Position numbers and translations under genes: made by a program. From Aggregatibacter actinomycetemcomitans (GTDB lineage Bacteria; Pseudomonadota; Gammaproteobacteria; Enterobacterales; Pasteurellaceae), in NCBI GenBank assembly GCA_017160915.1, contig JACAWG010000066.1:46416-110415 (forward strand): a stretch of 64,000 nt of DNA, given 5' to 3'. The notes below the pieces were generated by a model. That model searched no databases and had not been told where the DNA came from. It worked only from the letters and a program-made list of their open reading frames with translations. This document shows positions 37,493-47,879 of the stretch, piece after piece. The first letter of the stretch is position 1; each line of letters begins with the position of its first letter.

Positions 37493-38683
37493 TTAATTAT
37501 GTTCAATCGCATTAACCGGTTTAATGGATTCCCATTGACGACAGGAAGGGCAACACCACATTAATTTATGGGTTTGAAAACCGCAATTGCTACAGCGATA
37601 ATCAAAGGTCTGTTTAATCCGCTCACCTACCATTTTATGCAATAAAATCAAACTGTCTTTGCCTCTGCCCTGCTCTGCATCATCAATTTGATATTGGATA
37701 AACCGATGAAAAATCGGTGTGCTCGGATTTTGTTGCAATTGTTGATATAGCTTCAATTGAGCGGCAGAATAACCGTCTTTTTCTTCGATCAGTTCCGCAA
37801 GCATTAATGCCACCGCGCTGTTGTTATTTTGGCGACTGGCTTTGATTAAGAAGAGTTCAAAATTATCTAATTGATTTAATTTTTGATAACAATGTTTCAA
37901 CGCCGGCAAGGCTTCACTGATATACGCCGGGTTCTGATTTAAAATTTCTTCCAAAAAACCGACCGCACTTTTATAGTTTTCTTGTTGAATCGCCAAGTCC
38001 GCCAACATCATTGAAGCGCGAACACAGTTGGGAGAGACTTTAAGCGCCTGCAATAAGATTTGCTGTCGATTTTCCTTACTGTCTGCCGGCAAATGTTGCA
38101 CATATTCGCAATAATATTGCGCCAGTTCCACGTTATTGGCTTTCGGTGCGATTTTTGCCAGTTTCTCCGCCACATTAATGGCTTTTTTCCACTCTTTGGT
38201 TTTTTGGTAGATCACCGCCAGTTGTTGCAATGCACCTTCGGCAAACTCAGGCTCATCCACCATTAAAATGTATAGATTTTCCGCCCGATCAAAAAAACCG
38301 ACAGTCATAAAATCTTTGGCTAATTGTTGTTTGGCTAACAGTTTTTGTTCAAAAGAATAATGAGGGCTGTTATCGAGGGCCTGATGGATACGCAACGCAC
38401 GATCCACCTCGCCACGGGAGCGGAATAAATTCCCTAAAGTTAATTCCGCTTCAAATTGTGAAGTGCTATCGATTTCATTCTCGGTTTCCTGCTTTTGCAG
38501 CATATCCAAAAATAAATCGACGGCTTTTTCTGTTTGATTGGCAAGTAAAAAATTCACCCCGGTAACATAATCCCGGGAAAGCTTGTTGCTGACATCATCC
38601 TGATCTTTTTTAGCACTACGGTGCCCCATATACCAACCGTACGCGGCGGCTATCGGCAAAAGAAGGAAGAGGAGTTCAAGCAT
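37493..38683 (-). CDS. lapB: Lipopolysaccharide assembly protein LapB (YciM)
   Basis: 396 residues: one N-terminal membrane helix ([19 protein letters not shown]), tetratricopeptide repeats over most of the length, and a C-terminal rubredoxin-like metal knuckle ([20 protein letters not shown]). LapB controls FtsH-dependent turnover of LpxC and so LPS level. Overlaps the lapA stop by one base, hence translationally coupled. Confidence 0.94.
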   Translation of the reverse strand: MLELLFLLLPIAAAYGWYMGHRSAKKDQDDVSNKLSRDYVTGVNFLLANQTEKAVDLFLDMLQKQETENEIDSTSQFEAELTLGNLFRSRGEVDRALRIHQALDNSPHYSFEQKLLAKQQLAKDFMTVGFFDRAENLYILMVDEPEFAEGALQQLAVIYQKTKEWKKAINVAEKLAKIAPKANNVELAQYYCEYVQHLPADSKENRQQILLQALKVSPNCVRASMMLADLAIQQENYKSAVGFLEEILNQNPAYISEALPALKHCYQKLNQLDNFELFLIKASRQNNNSAVALMLAELIEEKDGYSAAQLKLYQQLQQNPSTPIFHRFIQYQIDDAEQGRGKDSLILLHKMVGERIKQTFDYRCSNCGFQTHKLMWCCPSCRQWESIKPVNAIEHN

Positions 38684-38979
38684 TATTGAGAAACCTTATC
38701 TCTGCTGGTCGTTAATTCGTTGATTTGTTGGGTTTGGCGTTTGATTTGGCGATTCAGCGCAATATTTTTTAACTTTAATTTGAGGTAGAAGAATCCGGTG
38801 ATAAACCATCCTAGAATTAATCCCAGACCGAATAAAATGGCAACTAAGGTAGAAAGCTGGAATTGGCTTTGCGCCACAATATAATTAAAGGTGATGACTT
38901 GATCGTTGTTGGCACCAATGGTAACGGCAACCAGCACAATGGCTAAAATAATGATCAATCCCAAAATATATTTAATCAT
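38683..38979 (-). CDS. lapA: Lipopolysaccharide assembly protein LapA (YciS)
   Basis: 98 residues, two membrane helices and a short basic coiled C-terminus (LKLKNIALNRQIKRQTQQINEL). Partner of LapB in LPS homeostasis. AAGGAGAAAC lies before the ATG. First gene of the lapAB-pyrF-yciH cluster. Confidence 0.92.
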   Translation of the reverse strand: MIKYILGLIIILAIVLVAVTIGANNDQVITFNYIVAQSQFQLSTLVAILFGLGLILGWFITGFFYLKLKLKNIALNRQIKRQTQQINELTTSRDKVSQ

Positions 38980-39026
38980 TTGTTTCTCCTTTAGATAAAT
39001 GTGTGTGCATTATGCCAAAAATACGC

Positions 39027-39054
39027 ATAAAAAACGACACTTAAAAGTGCCGTT
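39027..39054 (-). terminator. Terminator of ihfB
   Basis: AACGGCACTT / AAGTGTCGTT (one G-U pair) followed by six T on the minus strand, just past the ihfB stop and before lapA. Confidence 0.75.
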
Positions 39055-39075
39055 ATGAAAAGTTAGTAAAATAAA

Positions 39076-39363
39076 TTATGCTGCATAAACGTCAACACGT
39101 TCTCTTAATTCTTTGCCTGCCTTAAAATACGGCACACACTTGGCATCCAATTTGACTTGTTCGCCGGTTTTAGGATTACGTCCGATGCGCGGTTGGCGAC
39201 AATGCAAAGAAAAACTGCCGAATCCACGCACTTCTATACGTTCGCCATTTTCTAACACATATGACATTTGCTCTAAAATTGCTTTTACCGCTTCTTCAAC
39301 ATGCTTAACAGGAATGTTGCTGTTTTTTTGCACCAGAAGTTCAATAAGTTCTGACTTTGTCAT
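39076..39363 (-). CDS. ihfB: Integration host factor subunit beta
   Basis: 95 residues. HU/IHF fold with [31 protein letters not shown], the DNA-intercalating Pro arm, and N-terminal [18 protein letters not shown] typical of IHF-beta. DNA bending in replication, recombination and, in Pasteurellaceae, competence and CRISPR integration. Downstream of rpsA as in E. coli. Confidence 0.96.
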   Translation of the reverse strand: MTKSELIELLVQKNSNIPVKHVEEAVKAILEQMSYVLENGERIEVRGFGSFSLHCRQPRIGRNPKTGEQVKLDAKCVPYFKAGKELRERVDVYAA

Positions 39364-39384
39364 ATATTCTCCTAACTCTTTATG

Positions 39385-39406
39385 ACCGGCATATTGCTAT
39401 GCCGGT
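39385..39406. other. Hairpin between rpsA and ihfB
   Basis: ACCGGCATA-ttgc-TATGCCGGT, nine pairs. No T-run follows on the minus strand, so it is more likely an mRNA processing or stability element than a full terminator. Confidence 0.5.
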
Positions 39407-39424
39407 TTATTAACAAAAAGTGAA

Positions 39425-41071
39425 TTATTCACCTTTAGCAGCTTTGAACGCTTCAGCCATTGCATTTGGAATAGCAACATCTTCTTGCTTATTCACGCTT
39501 GCAACTGCCGCAGCTTCTTCAGCTTGATCTTTCGCACGAACAGATAAATGAACGATACGGGCTTTACGATCTACACCGGTGTATTTCGCTTCAACAACGT
39601 CGCCGGCAGCCACTTCGTTAGTTAAATCAGCTGCGCGGATATAACCTTCAACTCCGCCGTCTAATTCAACTTTAGCGCCTTTAGCGTCTGCTTCAACAAC
39701 TTTAGCGTTTAATACTGCGCCTTTTTTGTTGATTGCAACGAAGTTATTGAACGGATCTTCTTCAAGTTGTTTGATACCTAAAGAAATACGTTCTTTCACT
39801 GCATCCACTTGCAATACCACGGCAGCGACTTCGTCACCTTTCTTGTAATTGCGTACGGCTTCTTCGCCTTGAACATTCCAAGAAATATCGGATAAGTGAA
39901 CCAAACCGTCAATACCGCCTTCTAAACCGATGAAGATACCGAAGTCGGTGATGGATTTGATTTTACCGACAACTTTGTCACCTTTGTTATGGGTTTCAGC
40001 AAATTGCGTCCATGGGTTAGGTTTGCATTGTTTTAAACCTAAAGAAATACGACGACGTTCTTCATCGATTTCCAATACCATCACTTCAACAACATCACCT
40101 AAGCTAACCACTTTAGATGGGTGAATATTTTTATTAGTCCAATCCATTTCGGAAACGTGAACCAAACCTTCAACACCGTCTAAAATTTCAACGAAACAGC
40201 CGTAGTCGGTTAAGTTAGTCACTTTACCGGTTAATTTGCTGTTTACAGGGTGGTTTTCAGCGATTGCAGCCCAAGGATCTTGACCTAATTGTTTTAAGCC
40301 TAAAGATACGCGGGTACGATCTTTGTCGAATTTCAATACTTTAACAGTGATTTCGTCACCAACATTAACGATTTCGCTTGGGTGTTTAACACGCTTCCAA
40401 GCCATGTCGGTAATGTGTAATAAACCGTCAACACCGCCTAAATCAACGAATGCGCCGTAGTCGGTTAAGTTTTTAACGGTACCTTTAACTTCTGCGCCTT
40501 CAGACAAGTTCGCCAATACTTCTTCGCGATCTTGGCTGCTTTCGGATTCGATAACGGCACGGCGGGAAACAACAACGTTGTTACGTTTTTGATCAAGTTT
40601 GATTACTTTGAACTCTAATTCTTTGCCAAGTAAGTGATCTGCATCACGAACAGGGCGGGTATCAACTAATGAACCCGGTAAGAATGCGCGAACACCGTTT
40701 AACTCAACTGTGAAGCCACCTTTAACTTTACCGTTAACCAAACCAAGAACAGTCGCTTGTTCGTCGTATGCTTTTTCCAATACAATCCAAGCTTCGTTAC
40801 GTTTTGCATCGGCACGGGAAGCCACAGTTTCACCGAAACCGTCATCCACCGCTTTAAGCACGACGTCAACAACATCACCGACTTGAACTTCCAATTCACC
40901 TTGTGCGTTAAAAAATTCTTCGGCAGGAATAGCTGATTCGGATTTAGATCCGGTATCTACAAGTACGAAGCCTTTTTGGATAGCAACGATGGTACCTTTA
41001 ACGACCGCGCCTTGGCGGGTTTCAAGGTCTTTCAATGATTCTTCAAAGAGTTGAGCAAAAGATTCTGTCAT
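39425..41071 (-). CDS. rpsA: 30S ribosomal protein S1
   Basis: 548 residues with six S1 OB-fold repeats; repeats 3-6 carry the typical GxVxxxxDYGxFV pattern ([25 protein letters not shown] and following). Binds mRNA leaders on the 30S subunit. The order cmk-rpsA-ihfB is conserved in gammaproteobacteria. Slightly shorter than the E. coli protein (557). Confidence 0.97.
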   Translation of the reverse strand: MTESFAQLFEESLKDLETRQGAVVKGTIVAIQKGFVLVDTGSKSESAIPAEEFFNAQGELEVQVGDVVDVVLKAVDDGFGETVASRADAKRNEAWIVLEKAYDEQATVLGLVNGKVKGGFTVELNGVRAFLPGSLVDTRPVRDADHLLGKELEFKVIKLDQKRNNVVVSRRAVIESESSQDREEVLANLSEGAEVKGTVKNLTDYGAFVDLGGVDGLLHITDMAWKRVKHPSEIVNVGDEITVKVLKFDKDRTRVSLGLKQLGQDPWAAIAENHPVNSKLTGKVTNLTDYGCFVEILDGVEGLVHVSEMDWTNKNIHPSKVVSLGDVVEVMVLEIDEERRRISLGLKQCKPNPWTQFAETHNKGDKVVGKIKSITDFGIFIGLEGGIDGLVHLSDISWNVQGEEAVRNYKKGDEVAAVVLQVDAVKERISLGIKQLEEDPFNNFVAINKKGAVLNAKVVEADAKGAKVELDGGVEGYIRAADLTNEVAAGDVVEAKYTGVDRKARIVHLSVRAKDQAEEAAAVASVNKQEDVAIPNAMAEAFKAAKGE

Positions 41072-41168
41072 AATTAATCTTCAATTTTAAGTAAATAACG
41101 TCCACTTCTAATCCATAAAAAGTGGGGCTGATAATAAAGTTCATTCATCCATGAATAAACCGTGAAAT

Positions 41169-41849
41169 TTAAGCTTTAATATCAATACGTTGCTGAATAT
41201 ATGTAAGCGCCTGACGAATCACTTCATCAATACTCAATGCGGTGCTATCAAGCAAAAACGCATCATCAGCAGGTTTTAAAGGGGCGACGGCACGATTTCT
41301 ATCGCGCAAATCACGCGCTTTTATCTCGGCTAAAATCTGTGCAAAGTTACCACTAATCCCTTTATTTTGCAACTGGTTATAACGTCTTTTTGCGCGCTCT
41401 TCCGCGCTGGCGTCTAAAAACAATTTTACTTGCGCTTCGGGGAACACCACCGTGCCCATATCCCGACCGTCCGCAATCAAGCCTTTCCCCGTAGTGGCAA
41501 AGTCACGCTGACGTTGTAATAACGCCGCCCGCACCTGCGGAAAAACCGCCACTTTTGAGGCGGCATCGGCAACCTCCTGCGTACGAATCTGACCGCTGAC
41601 ATTTTCACTATTGAGCAAAATTTGTACTTCTCCGTCTTGCGCCACAAATTCAATTTGTAAATGTTGCGCCAACTCGGCAAGCGCAGATTCGTCCGTCAAA
41701 TCCACCGCACTTTTTAGCGCCGCCAACGCCGTCACCCGATAAATTGCGCCGGAATCCAATAAGGCAAACCCTAGCTTTTCCGCCAACGCATAACATAACG
41801 TACCTTTACCGGCGCCACTCGGGCCGTCCACTGTAATGATTTTATTCAT
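41169..41849 (-). CDS. cmk: Cytidylate kinase
   Basis: 226 residues. P-loop [26 protein letters not shown] and [13 protein letters not shown] are diagnostic. Phosphorylates CMP and dCMP. Start overlaps the VirK-family gene by ATGA; rpsA lies 97 bp downstream. Confidence 0.96.
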   Translation of the reverse strand: MNKIITVDGPSGAGKGTLCYALAEKLGFALLDSGAIYRVTALAALKSAVDLTDESALAELAQHLQIEFVAQDGEVQILLNSENVSGQIRTQEVADAASKVAVFPQVRAALLQRQRDFATTGKGLIADGRDMGTVVFPEAQVKLFLDASAEERAKRRYNQLQNKGISGNFAQILAEIKARDLRDRNRAVAPLKPADDAFLLDSTALSIDEVIRQALTYIQQRIDIKA

Positions 41850-42736
41850 GATTTTTCTCTGTCAAAAAGGGATTGAATTTCTGTCGTCATTTTGTCAAAC
41901 ATGTCGTAACGTTTGCGATACATAGAACGTTTTTTACTCTGAATTTCTTCTAACGGGCGACGCTCAAGTGCGGTTGGAATTTGCCAATAATTTTCCGTCA
42001 ATTCGCCCTCATTTTCCTGCCAGAATTCGTCGTAGTTAAACAACAATTTCGCCGAATCGTTCCAACGGTATTTCGCCTGGCGCTTATGAGGAATACCTTG
42101 CAAGCGACAATGTAATGCTTCCGCCAGCACCTTAAACGCATTCACCAACATAAACATCGGGCGCACGCCATGCAATGCTTTCGTTGCCTGACGCACCAAA
42201 TCCTGCGCTTCATCGCCTTTTGGCCCCTGAATGGAAGCGATCAATACACGATTATTCGCTAAAAAGGTAAAACCGGCGGAATAAATAGTACGTTGGTTCG
42301 CATCCGTTAAACCGATGGCAAAAAAGCCTTCGTAAGGGTCGATATGATTCAGCGTTAAATTCAACGCCAGCTCATCAGTTAACTGTGAGAGCAATACCGG
42401 CTGTTGTGCGATTAACGTTTCGCATAACGCCTTGCCGAACTGTTTTTCCGCCATGGAAAAATTGGTTTCAATCGCCTGCAAACGTTGCGTCGCATTAAAA
42501 CCTTTATCGCAATATTGGCTTAATAACGTATTCACCCGATAAGGATGCTGAGTAAAAATCGGCTGCCACAAGGGATTGTCGTGAATAAACTTAACCAACG
42601 CCGAACATTGCCCGGCAAAAAACAAACGACGCGCCCCATAGCGCAGCCTTTCCCGCAATAATTTTAATTTACGTTTTTCAACGGGAAACATTTCATGAAA
42701 TGTCGGAAAATGGAATGTTGCCACCATAAACCCCAT
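41846..42736 (-). CDS. VirK/YbjX-family protein (DUF535)
   Basis: Up to 296 residues, no signal peptide. Recognisable DUF535 features: [72 protein letters not shown] and a YDEFWQE motif. Enterobacterial members (VirK, YbjX/SomA) affect surface proteins and antimicrobial-peptide resistance; mechanism unknown. Start may be the ATG at 42736 or the one at 42727, which has GGGG close by. A minus-strand TGC-TATAAT is at 42766-42771. Overlaps cmk by 4 bp. Confidence 0.85.
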   Translation of the reverse strand: MGFMVATFHFPTFHEMFPVEKRKLKLLRERLRYGARRLFFAGQCSALVKFIHDNPLWQPIFTQHPYRVNTLLSQYCDKGFNATQRLQAIETNFSMAEKQFGKALCETLIAQQPVLLSQLTDELALNLTLNHIDPYEGFFAIGLTDANQRTIYSAGFTFLANNRVLIASIQGPKGDEAQDLVRQATKALHGVRPMFMLVNAFKVLAEALHCRLQGIPHKRQAKYRWNDSAKLLFNYDEFWQENEGELTENYWQIPTALERRPLEEIQSKKRSMYRKRYDMFDKMTTEIQSLFDREKS

Positions 42737-42765
42737 AAAAATTGATTCAATAAATTAAGCGTCGG

Positions 42766-42771
42766 ATTATA
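42766..42771 (-). promoter_or_regulatory. VirK-cmk promoter -10
   Basis: TATAAT with TGC extension on the minus strand, 30-40 bp before the start codon. Confidence 0.6.
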
Positions 42772-42822
42772 GCAAAAAGCCTTGTTGTTTTAAATGCGTC
42801 CATGCGCCGTAAAACGCCGAAA

Positions 42823-42869
42823 AAAACGACCGCACTTTACCGTTCCATAGGATAAAGTGCGGTCGTTTT
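42823..42869 (-). terminator. Inverted uptake-signal pair, 17-bp perfect stem
   Basis: AAAACGACCGCACTTTA and its exact complement flank a 13-nt loop; the stem contains two opposed AAGTGCGGT signals. It lies 11 bp past the azlD stop and doubles as its terminator. Confidence 0.85.
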
Positions 42870-42880
42870 GAAGAACGTTT

Positions 42881-43213
42881 TTACGCCACGAAAACCTGTT
42901 GCACCAACAACATATACAGCATGGTGCCGGCGGCAATGGACAGGAACATATTGCGTTTCCAGAAATGCAGCGCCAACACCACCGCGCCGGCGATAAATTC
43001 CGGTAAGCCGTGAAAACCGGTCAATACGTCAATATTTTTATAACAATACACCACCAACATACCGAACATGGCGGCAGGTAACACTTTGCCCAAGTAACGG
43101 ATATATTCGGGAATCGGGCGGTTGGCGGGGAAAATCCAGAACGGCAACCAACGGGTGAACTGCACCGCCAATACGGCGATGGCGATGGTGAGAATCTGTT
43201 CGGTTAAACTCAT
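42881..43213 (-). CDS. azlD: AzlD-family branched-chain amino acid transport subunit
   Basis: 110 residues, four hydrophobic helices, with WLPFWIFPANRPIPEYIRYLGKVLPAAMFGMLVVYCYKN typical of AzlD. Small partner of AzlC in export of branched-chain amino acids or analogues. Begins directly after the azlC stop. Confidence 0.88.
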   Translation of the reverse strand: MSLTEQILTIAIAVLAVQFTRWLPFWIFPANRPIPEYIRYLGKVLPAAMFGMLVVYCYKNIDVLTGFHGLPEFIAGAVVLALHFWKRNMFLSIAAGTMLYMLLVQQVFVA

Positions 43214-43942
43214 TTATTCCACCCTCTCCAATTTTGATGCCAGTTTCGGGCGGCGGAGCGTCAACACCGTCCAAATGCCGATTAGCGTCGGCAGCAGGAA
43301 GTAATCTTTGCCGAAAATCAACAGCGCAATAAAGGCGATTGCCAGCCCTAACAAAGAACTTTCGTGGGATTTTTCCTGCGCCCAGTTTTCCGCAAAAATC
43401 ACTAAGAACAACGCGGTCATGGCGAACTCGATCCCTTTCAAATCAAAAGGAATAATGTTGCCGAACAAATTGCCGAGCGCCGCGCCTGCCACCCAATACA
43501 TTTGCAAATAAAGGCTGACGAAAAACATATACCAACCGCGATCCAAGTGCGGTGGAATTTTTGCCATATAATTGAGGGAAAAGGATTCGTCCACCAAGGT
43601 GGCGATAAGATACGGACGTTTTTTGCCCAAATATTTGCCGTATTTTTCCAACATGGAAATGCTGTAAAACAGTTGCCGACCGCTGACCATCAGCGTAATC
43701 AATAACGCATTGAGCGGGGCGAAAGGCAAGGTGAGCGCGCCGGCAATGATGAATTCCACGGAGCCGCCGTAAATGAGCAACGCCATTAAAAACGGGTACC
43801 AGGCGCCAAAACCCAAGGCTTTCATATAAATGCCGTATGCCATGCCGAGGAATAAAAAACCGGCAATCATCGGCGCGCTATACGGCAATGCCGCTTTGGC
43901 GGCGGCAAATATCGGGTGAGGAGTTGTCTTAACATCAGACAT
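43214..43942 (-). CDS. azlC: AzlC-family branched-chain amino acid exporter
   Basis: 242 residues, about seven helices. AzlC motifs PMIAGFLFLGMAYGIYMKALGF, YGGSVEFIIAGALTL, VDESFSLNYMAK. Predicted export of leucine/isoleucine/valine with AzlD. Follows metR by 4 bp on the same strand, so the three may form one transcript; a methionine-efflux role is conceivable but not shown. Confidence 0.9.
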   Translation of the reverse strand: MSDVKTTPHPIFAAAKAALPYSAPMIAGFLFLGMAYGIYMKALGFGAWYPFLMALLIYGGSVEFIIAGALTLPFAPLNALLITLMVSGRQLFYSISMLEKYGKYLGKKRPYLIATLVDESFSLNYMAKIPPHLDRGWYMFFVSLYLQMYWVAGAALGNLFGNIIPFDLKGIEFAMTALFLVIFAENWAQEKSHESSLLGLAIAFIALLIFGKDYFLLPTLIGIWTVLTLRRPKLASKLERVE

Positions 43943-43946
43943 ACGG

Positions 43947-44879
43947 CTAACTCTCTTCTAATACGGATAATTCGGGTAAGGTTGAAAAACTTTGCGCTTT
44001 GACGGTTTCGTAAAAATCATCCACGAAGGCGATATGCGCGTCGGCTTCACGAAAGGCGGCGTAGAGATTACTGTGCAAGCCCTGATGGGTGATTTTGCGC
44101 GCCACAATATAACCGCGATCCAAATAAGGCTTTGCCGCCCAAAACGGCAATGCCGCCACGCCACGTTTGCTTGCCACCAGTTGAATAATCGCAATGGTAA
44201 GCTCGCTGGTACGACGGGTCGGGTTAATGCCTTTCGGGTGCAACACTTTGCGCAATAAATCCAGCATATCGTCCGGCACAGGGTAAGTAATCAGAGTTTG
44301 ATCGGCAAAATCTTCCGCCTGCCAAATGTCTTTCGTCGCCAAGGGATGATCTTTCGCACACAAGCCGACCATTTCATAAGAAAACAACGGCTTATATACA
44401 ATGCCCGGATTTTCTTCCACTTCCTGCACCACCGCCCAGTCGGCGCGATGACTTAGCAACAACCCCACGGCATCGGTGTGAAAACCGGACACAATATCCA
44501 GCTCCACTAGTGGCCAGTGCTTGCGGAAAGAATCCATTGCCGGCATCAGCCAGTCGAAACAGGTGTGACATTCCACGGCAATCCGCAACTCGCCCGCATC
44601 GCCCTGCTTCACCCGCGCCAGATCGCGCTCCGCTTCAATCACTTTCGGCAAAATCTCATTGGCAAGCTGAATCAAACGCTCCCCTGCCGCCGTGAAATGC
44701 AGCGGTTGGGTTTTCCGCTCAAATAACGGTAAACCATACTGGTCTTCCAGTAATTTAATTTGGTGGGACAGTGCCGATTGGGTGAGATAAACCCGCTTTG
44801 CCGCCAACGAAACGCTGCCGGTTTCTTTCAGGGCAAGCAAGGTTTTGAGATGTCTGAGTTCAAGGAAGATCGGTTTCAT
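43947..44879 (-). CDS. metR: LysR-type methionine regulator MetR
   Basis: 310 residues. N-terminal helix-turn-helix (LRHLKTLLALKETGSVSLAAKRVYLTQSALSHQIKLLE) followed by an effector domain with VECHTCFDWLMPAM, typical of MetR, which senses homocysteine. Divergent from metE, its classical target. A near match to the MetR box (TGAG-N5-TTCA, 44879-44891) overlaps its own start. Confidence 0.93.
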   Translation of the reverse strand: MKPIFLELRHLKTLLALKETGSVSLAAKRVYLTQSALSHQIKLLEDQYGLPLFERKTQPLHFTAAGERLIQLANEILPKVIEAERDLARVKQGDAGELRIAVECHTCFDWLMPAMDSFRKHWPLVELDIVSGFHTDAVGLLLSHRADWAVVQEVEENPGIVYKPLFSYEMVGLCAKDHPLATKDIWQAEDFADQTLITYPVPDDMLDLLRKVLHPKGINPTRRTSELTIAIIQLVASKRGVAALPFWAAKPYLDRGYIVARKITHQGLHSNLYAAFREADAHIAFVDDFYETVKAQSFSTLPELSVLEES

Positions 44880-45125
44880 GAGAAAGATTCATCTAAATTC
44901 GAAAAAGAATGAAGCCGTATCATACACGAAAACGCCCCGCACTTTAACGTTACCTAGAAGAAATCCGCGAAGAAATCGGTGAAAAAGTGCGGTCGTTTTT
45001 AAAAACGTTTTTTATGATTGCCATCACAAGCCAATAAAACACAGGATCATTAATTTCTTTCATAAACTTTCAGAAAATTATTAATTTGCATAATAACCCC
45101 GTTTCCGTCATTCTAGCCTCCGTAC

Positions 45126-45141
45126 AGACGTTTAGCCGTCT
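45126..45141 (+). promoter_or_regulatory. Tandem MetJ boxes upstream of metE
   Basis: AGACGTTT followed immediately by AGCCGTCT; each matches the 8-bp met box AGACGTCT at seven of eight positions, and two adjacent boxes are the minimal MetJ operator. Located 29 bp before the metE start, just downstream of a plausible TTGCAT -35 (45086). Confidence 0.7.
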
Positions 45142-45169
45142 AAACCATTTAACACATTGAGGAATTAAT

Positions 45170-47443
45170 ATGACAACTTTTCATTTATCCGGCTTTCCGC
45201 GCGTAGGCGCCAAACGTGAACTTAAATTTGCGCAAGAACGTTATTGGCGTGGTGAAATCGCAGAAGCCGATTTATTAGACATCGCCAAAGCCCTGCGCGA
45301 AATCAACTGGAAACACCAAGCCGCGACGAATGCGGATTATGTGGCTGTGGCGGATTTCACGTTCTACGATCACATTTTAGATTTACAAGTGGCAACAGGT
45401 TCCATTCCCGCACGTTTCGGCTTCGACAGCCAACATTTAACCCTTGACCAATATTTCCAACTGGCGCGTGGTAACAAAGACCAATTCGCCATTGAAATGA
45501 CCAAATGGTTTGACACCAACTATCATTATCTCGTGCCTGAATTTCACGCGGATACCCAATTCAAAGCTAATCCGGCGCATTACGTGCAACAAATTCGCGA
45601 AGCCAAAGCCCTTGGCTTGAACGTTAAACCTACCATTGTCGGTCCATTAACATTCTTATGGTTAGGCAAAGAAAAAGGTGTGGCATTTAATCGCTTTAAT
45701 TTATTAAACAAACTCGTGCCGGTTTATGTGGAAATCTTAAACGCATTGGCAGCGGAAGGTGTGGATTATATTCAAATTGACGAACCGGCTTTAACCGTTG
45801 ATTTACCGGCGGAATGGGTTGCTGCTTATAAAGACGTGTACGCCACATTAAGCGCACAAGTGAACGCAAAATTATTGTTAGCCACTTATTTCGGTTCTGT
45901 CGCGGAACACGCGGCGTTATTAAAAGCCTTGCCGGTTGCGGGTTTACACATTGATTTAGTGCGTGCGCCGGAACAACTTACCGCCTTTGCCGATTACGAC
46001 AAAATTTTGTCGGTAGGCGTGATTGATGGTCGTAACATTTGGCGTGCGAACCTAAACCAAGTGTTGGACGTGGTAGAGCCGTTAAAAGCCAAACTGGGCG
46101 ATCGTTTGTGGATTGCGCCAAGCTGTTCTCTGCTACACACCCCTTACGATTTATCCGTAGAAACCCAGTTACAGGCAAACAAACCGGAACTTTATAATTG
46201 GCTTGCTTTCTGCTTGCAAAAAATCCAAGAATTACGTGTGATTAAGACCGCACTTGAGCAAGGCAGAGCCGCAGTACAAGTGGAACTCGATGCCAGCCAA
46301 GCTGCCGCCGATGCACGTACAACGTCAAAAGATATTCACCGCCCTGAAGTGGCGGAACGTCTGGCGAACTTGCCAAAAGGCGCGGATCAACGTAAATCTC
46401 CGTTTGCGGAACGTATCAAATTACAAAATGCCTGGTTAAAACTGCCTCTATTGCCAACCACGAATATCGGTTCTTTCCCGCAAACCACCGAAATTCGTCA
46501 TGCACGCGCCGCCTTCAAAAAAGGCACATTGTCCCTTGCGGATTATGAAGCGGCAATGAAAAAAGAAATCGAATTGGTCGTGCGTGAACAAGAAAAATTG
46601 GATTTAGATGTATTGGTTCACGGCGAAGCGGAACGTAACGACATGGTGGAATATTTCGGCGAACTATTAGACGGTTTTGCCTTCACCAAATTCGGTTGGG
46701 TGCAAAGCTACGGCTCCCGTTGCGTGAAACCACCGGTGATTTATGGCGATGTGGTTCGTCCTGAACCAATGACAGTACGCTGGTCACAATATGCCCAAAG
46801 CTTAACGAAAAAAGTCATGAAAGGCATGTTGACCGGCCCGGTAACGATTTTACAATGGTCTTTCGTGCGCAACGATATTCCGCGAGCAACCGTATGTAAA
46901 CAAATCGCCGTGGCACTTTCCGATGAAGTGTTGGATTTGGAAAAAGCCGGCATTAAAGTGATTCAAATTGACGAACCGGCAATCCGCGAAGGCTTACCGC
47001 TCAAACGTGCCGACTGGGACGCCTATTTACAATGGGCAGGCGAAGCATTCCGTTTAAGTTCAATGGGTTGCCAAGATGACACGCAAATTCATACACACAT
47101 GTGTTATTCCGAATTTAACGACATTTTACCGGCAATCGCAGGCTTGGATGCAGATGTGATTACCATCGAAACCTCCCGTTCCGACATGGAATTATTAACG
47201 GCATTCGGCGATTTCAAATACCCGAACGACATCGGCCCGGGCGTGTACGACATCCACAGCCCACGCGTCCCAACCGCCGCCGAAATCGAACACTTGCTCC
47301 GCAAAGCGCTCCAAGTGGTACCGAAAGAACGCCTATGGGTCAACCCGGACTGCGGTCTAAAAACCCGCGGCTGGAAAGAAACCATCGAGCAACTGAAAGT
47401 CATGGTTGATGTCACGAAAAAATTACGTGCTGAATTAGCGTAA
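45170..47443 (+). CDS. metE: Cobalamin-independent methionine synthase
   Basis: 757 residues. N-terminal [20 protein letters not shown], and C-terminal zinc-site segments [12 protein letters not shown] (His, Cys), [14 protein letters not shown] and [10 protein letters not shown] (Cys). Transfers the methyl group of 5-methyl-THF triglutamate to homocysteine. TGAGGAAT lies before the ATG. Regulation by MetR (divergent gene) and MetJ (tandem boxes) is suggested by the upstream DNA. Confidence 0.97.
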   Translation: MTTFHLSGFPRVGAKRELKFAQERYWRGEIAEADLLDIAKALREINWKHQAATNADYVAVADFTFYDHILDLQVATGSIPARFGFDSQHLTLDQYFQLARGNKDQFAIEMTKWFDTNYHYLVPEFHADTQFKANPAHYVQQIREAKALGLNVKPTIVGPLTFLWLGKEKGVAFNRFNLLNKLVPVYVEILNALAAEGVDYIQIDEPALTVDLPAEWVAAYKDVYATLSAQVNAKLLLATYFGSVAEHAALLKALPVAGLHIDLVRAPEQLTAFADYDKILSVGVIDGRNIWRANLNQVLDVVEPLKAKLGDRLWIAPSCSLLHTPYDLSVETQLQANKPELYNWLAFCLQKIQELRVIKTALEQGRAAVQVELDASQAAADARTTSKDIHRPEVAERLANLPKGADQRKSPFAERIKLQNAWLKLPLLPTTNIGSFPQTTEIRHARAAFKKGTLSLADYEAAMKKEIELVVREQEKLDLDVLVHGEAERNDMVEYFGELLDGFAFTKFGWVQSYGSRCVKPPVIYGDVVRPEPMTVRWSQYAQSLTKKVMKGMLTGPVTILQWSFVRNDIPRATVCKQIAVALSDEVLDLEKAGIKVIQIDEPAIREGLPLKRADWDAYLQWAGEAFRLSSMGCQDDTQIHTHMCYSEFNDILPAIAGLDADVITIETSRSDMELLTAFGDFKYPNDIGPGVYDIHSPRVPTAAEIEHLLRKALQVVPKERLWVNPDCGLKTRGWKETIEQLKVMVDVTKKLRAELA

Positions 47444-47457
47444 TAAATAGGTAAAAG

Positions 47458-47492
47458 AAAAGCTGGATTTCGAGAGAGATTCAGCTTTTTTA
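47458..47492 (+). terminator. Terminator after metE
   Basis: AAAAGCTG / CAGCTTTT stem with further weak inner pairs and a T-run. Confidence 0.8.
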
Positions 47493-47598
47493 TTTTATGG
47501 AGGAAAAGTGCGGTCGATTTTGGAGGTGTTTTTTGATTACCGGTATGTTGAATAAGATTGAGAAAGGATTGTATAAAATTGTGCAGACCAACAAATAG

Positions 47599-47669
47599 TG
47601 AGCTTGGCGAGTATCGAAGTCGCACAGAGCGTTTTGTTAAACGCCGCCCTACCATTAGGCAACAAGCTC
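47599..47669 (-). tRNA. tRNA-like sequence or tRNA relic, isotype undetermined
   Basis: On the minus strand 71 nt fold into a cloverleaf: acceptor GAGCTTG/CAAGCTC (extendable to 8 pairs), D arm GCCT-AATGGTA-GGGC, anticodon stem GCGTT/AACGC, T arm GCGAC-TTCGATA-CTCGC. Three features argue against a normal tRNA: the anticodon loop is six bases (TAACAA), the universal G53-C61 pair is C-C, and the 3' end reads A-CTA instead of CCA. It could be a decayed tRNA, a mobile-element tRNA, or a structured attachment site beside the CRISPR island. Confidence 0.5.
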
Positions 47670-47716
47670 ATATATTTTTAACTGATTAAATGCCCATAAA
47701 AAGCGTATGTTAAGTG

Positions 47717-47879
47717 GTTTCAACACACAGCCGCCCGAAGGCGGCTGCTTACTTTTTCCGCGAATTTAACGTAAAAGAAATGTTTCAACACTCAGCCGCC
47801 CGAAGGCGGCTGCTACAGTCAGCCCATTGCCCCTGTTTTAGAGTCGGGTTTCAACACTCAGCCGCCCGAAGGCGGCTGC
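47717..47879 (-). CRISPR. Type I-C CRISPR array, 3 repeats and 2 spacers
   Basis: Three 32-bp repeats at 47717-47748, 47782-47813 and 47848-47879; spacers of 33 and 34 bp. The repeat contains the stem CAGCCGCC-cgaa-GGCGGCTG and, read on the minus strand, ends in GTGTTGAAAC as type I-C repeats do. The leader side is at higher coordinates next to cas2, so the repeat at 47717 is leader-distal; it alone carries a substitution (ACACA for ACTCA), as terminal repeats often do. Spacer targets were not identifiable by eye. Confidence 0.95.

Noticed and set aside
44879-44891. MetR binding site as a separate feature
   Set aside because: TGAG-N5-TTCA is close to TGAA-N5-TTCA but overlaps the metR start codon and is too short to call alone; mentioned under metR only.
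44880-45169. SAM riboswitch upstream of metE
   Set aside because: No riboswitch-like conserved core or terminator is seen; tandem MetJ boxes explain methionine control better.
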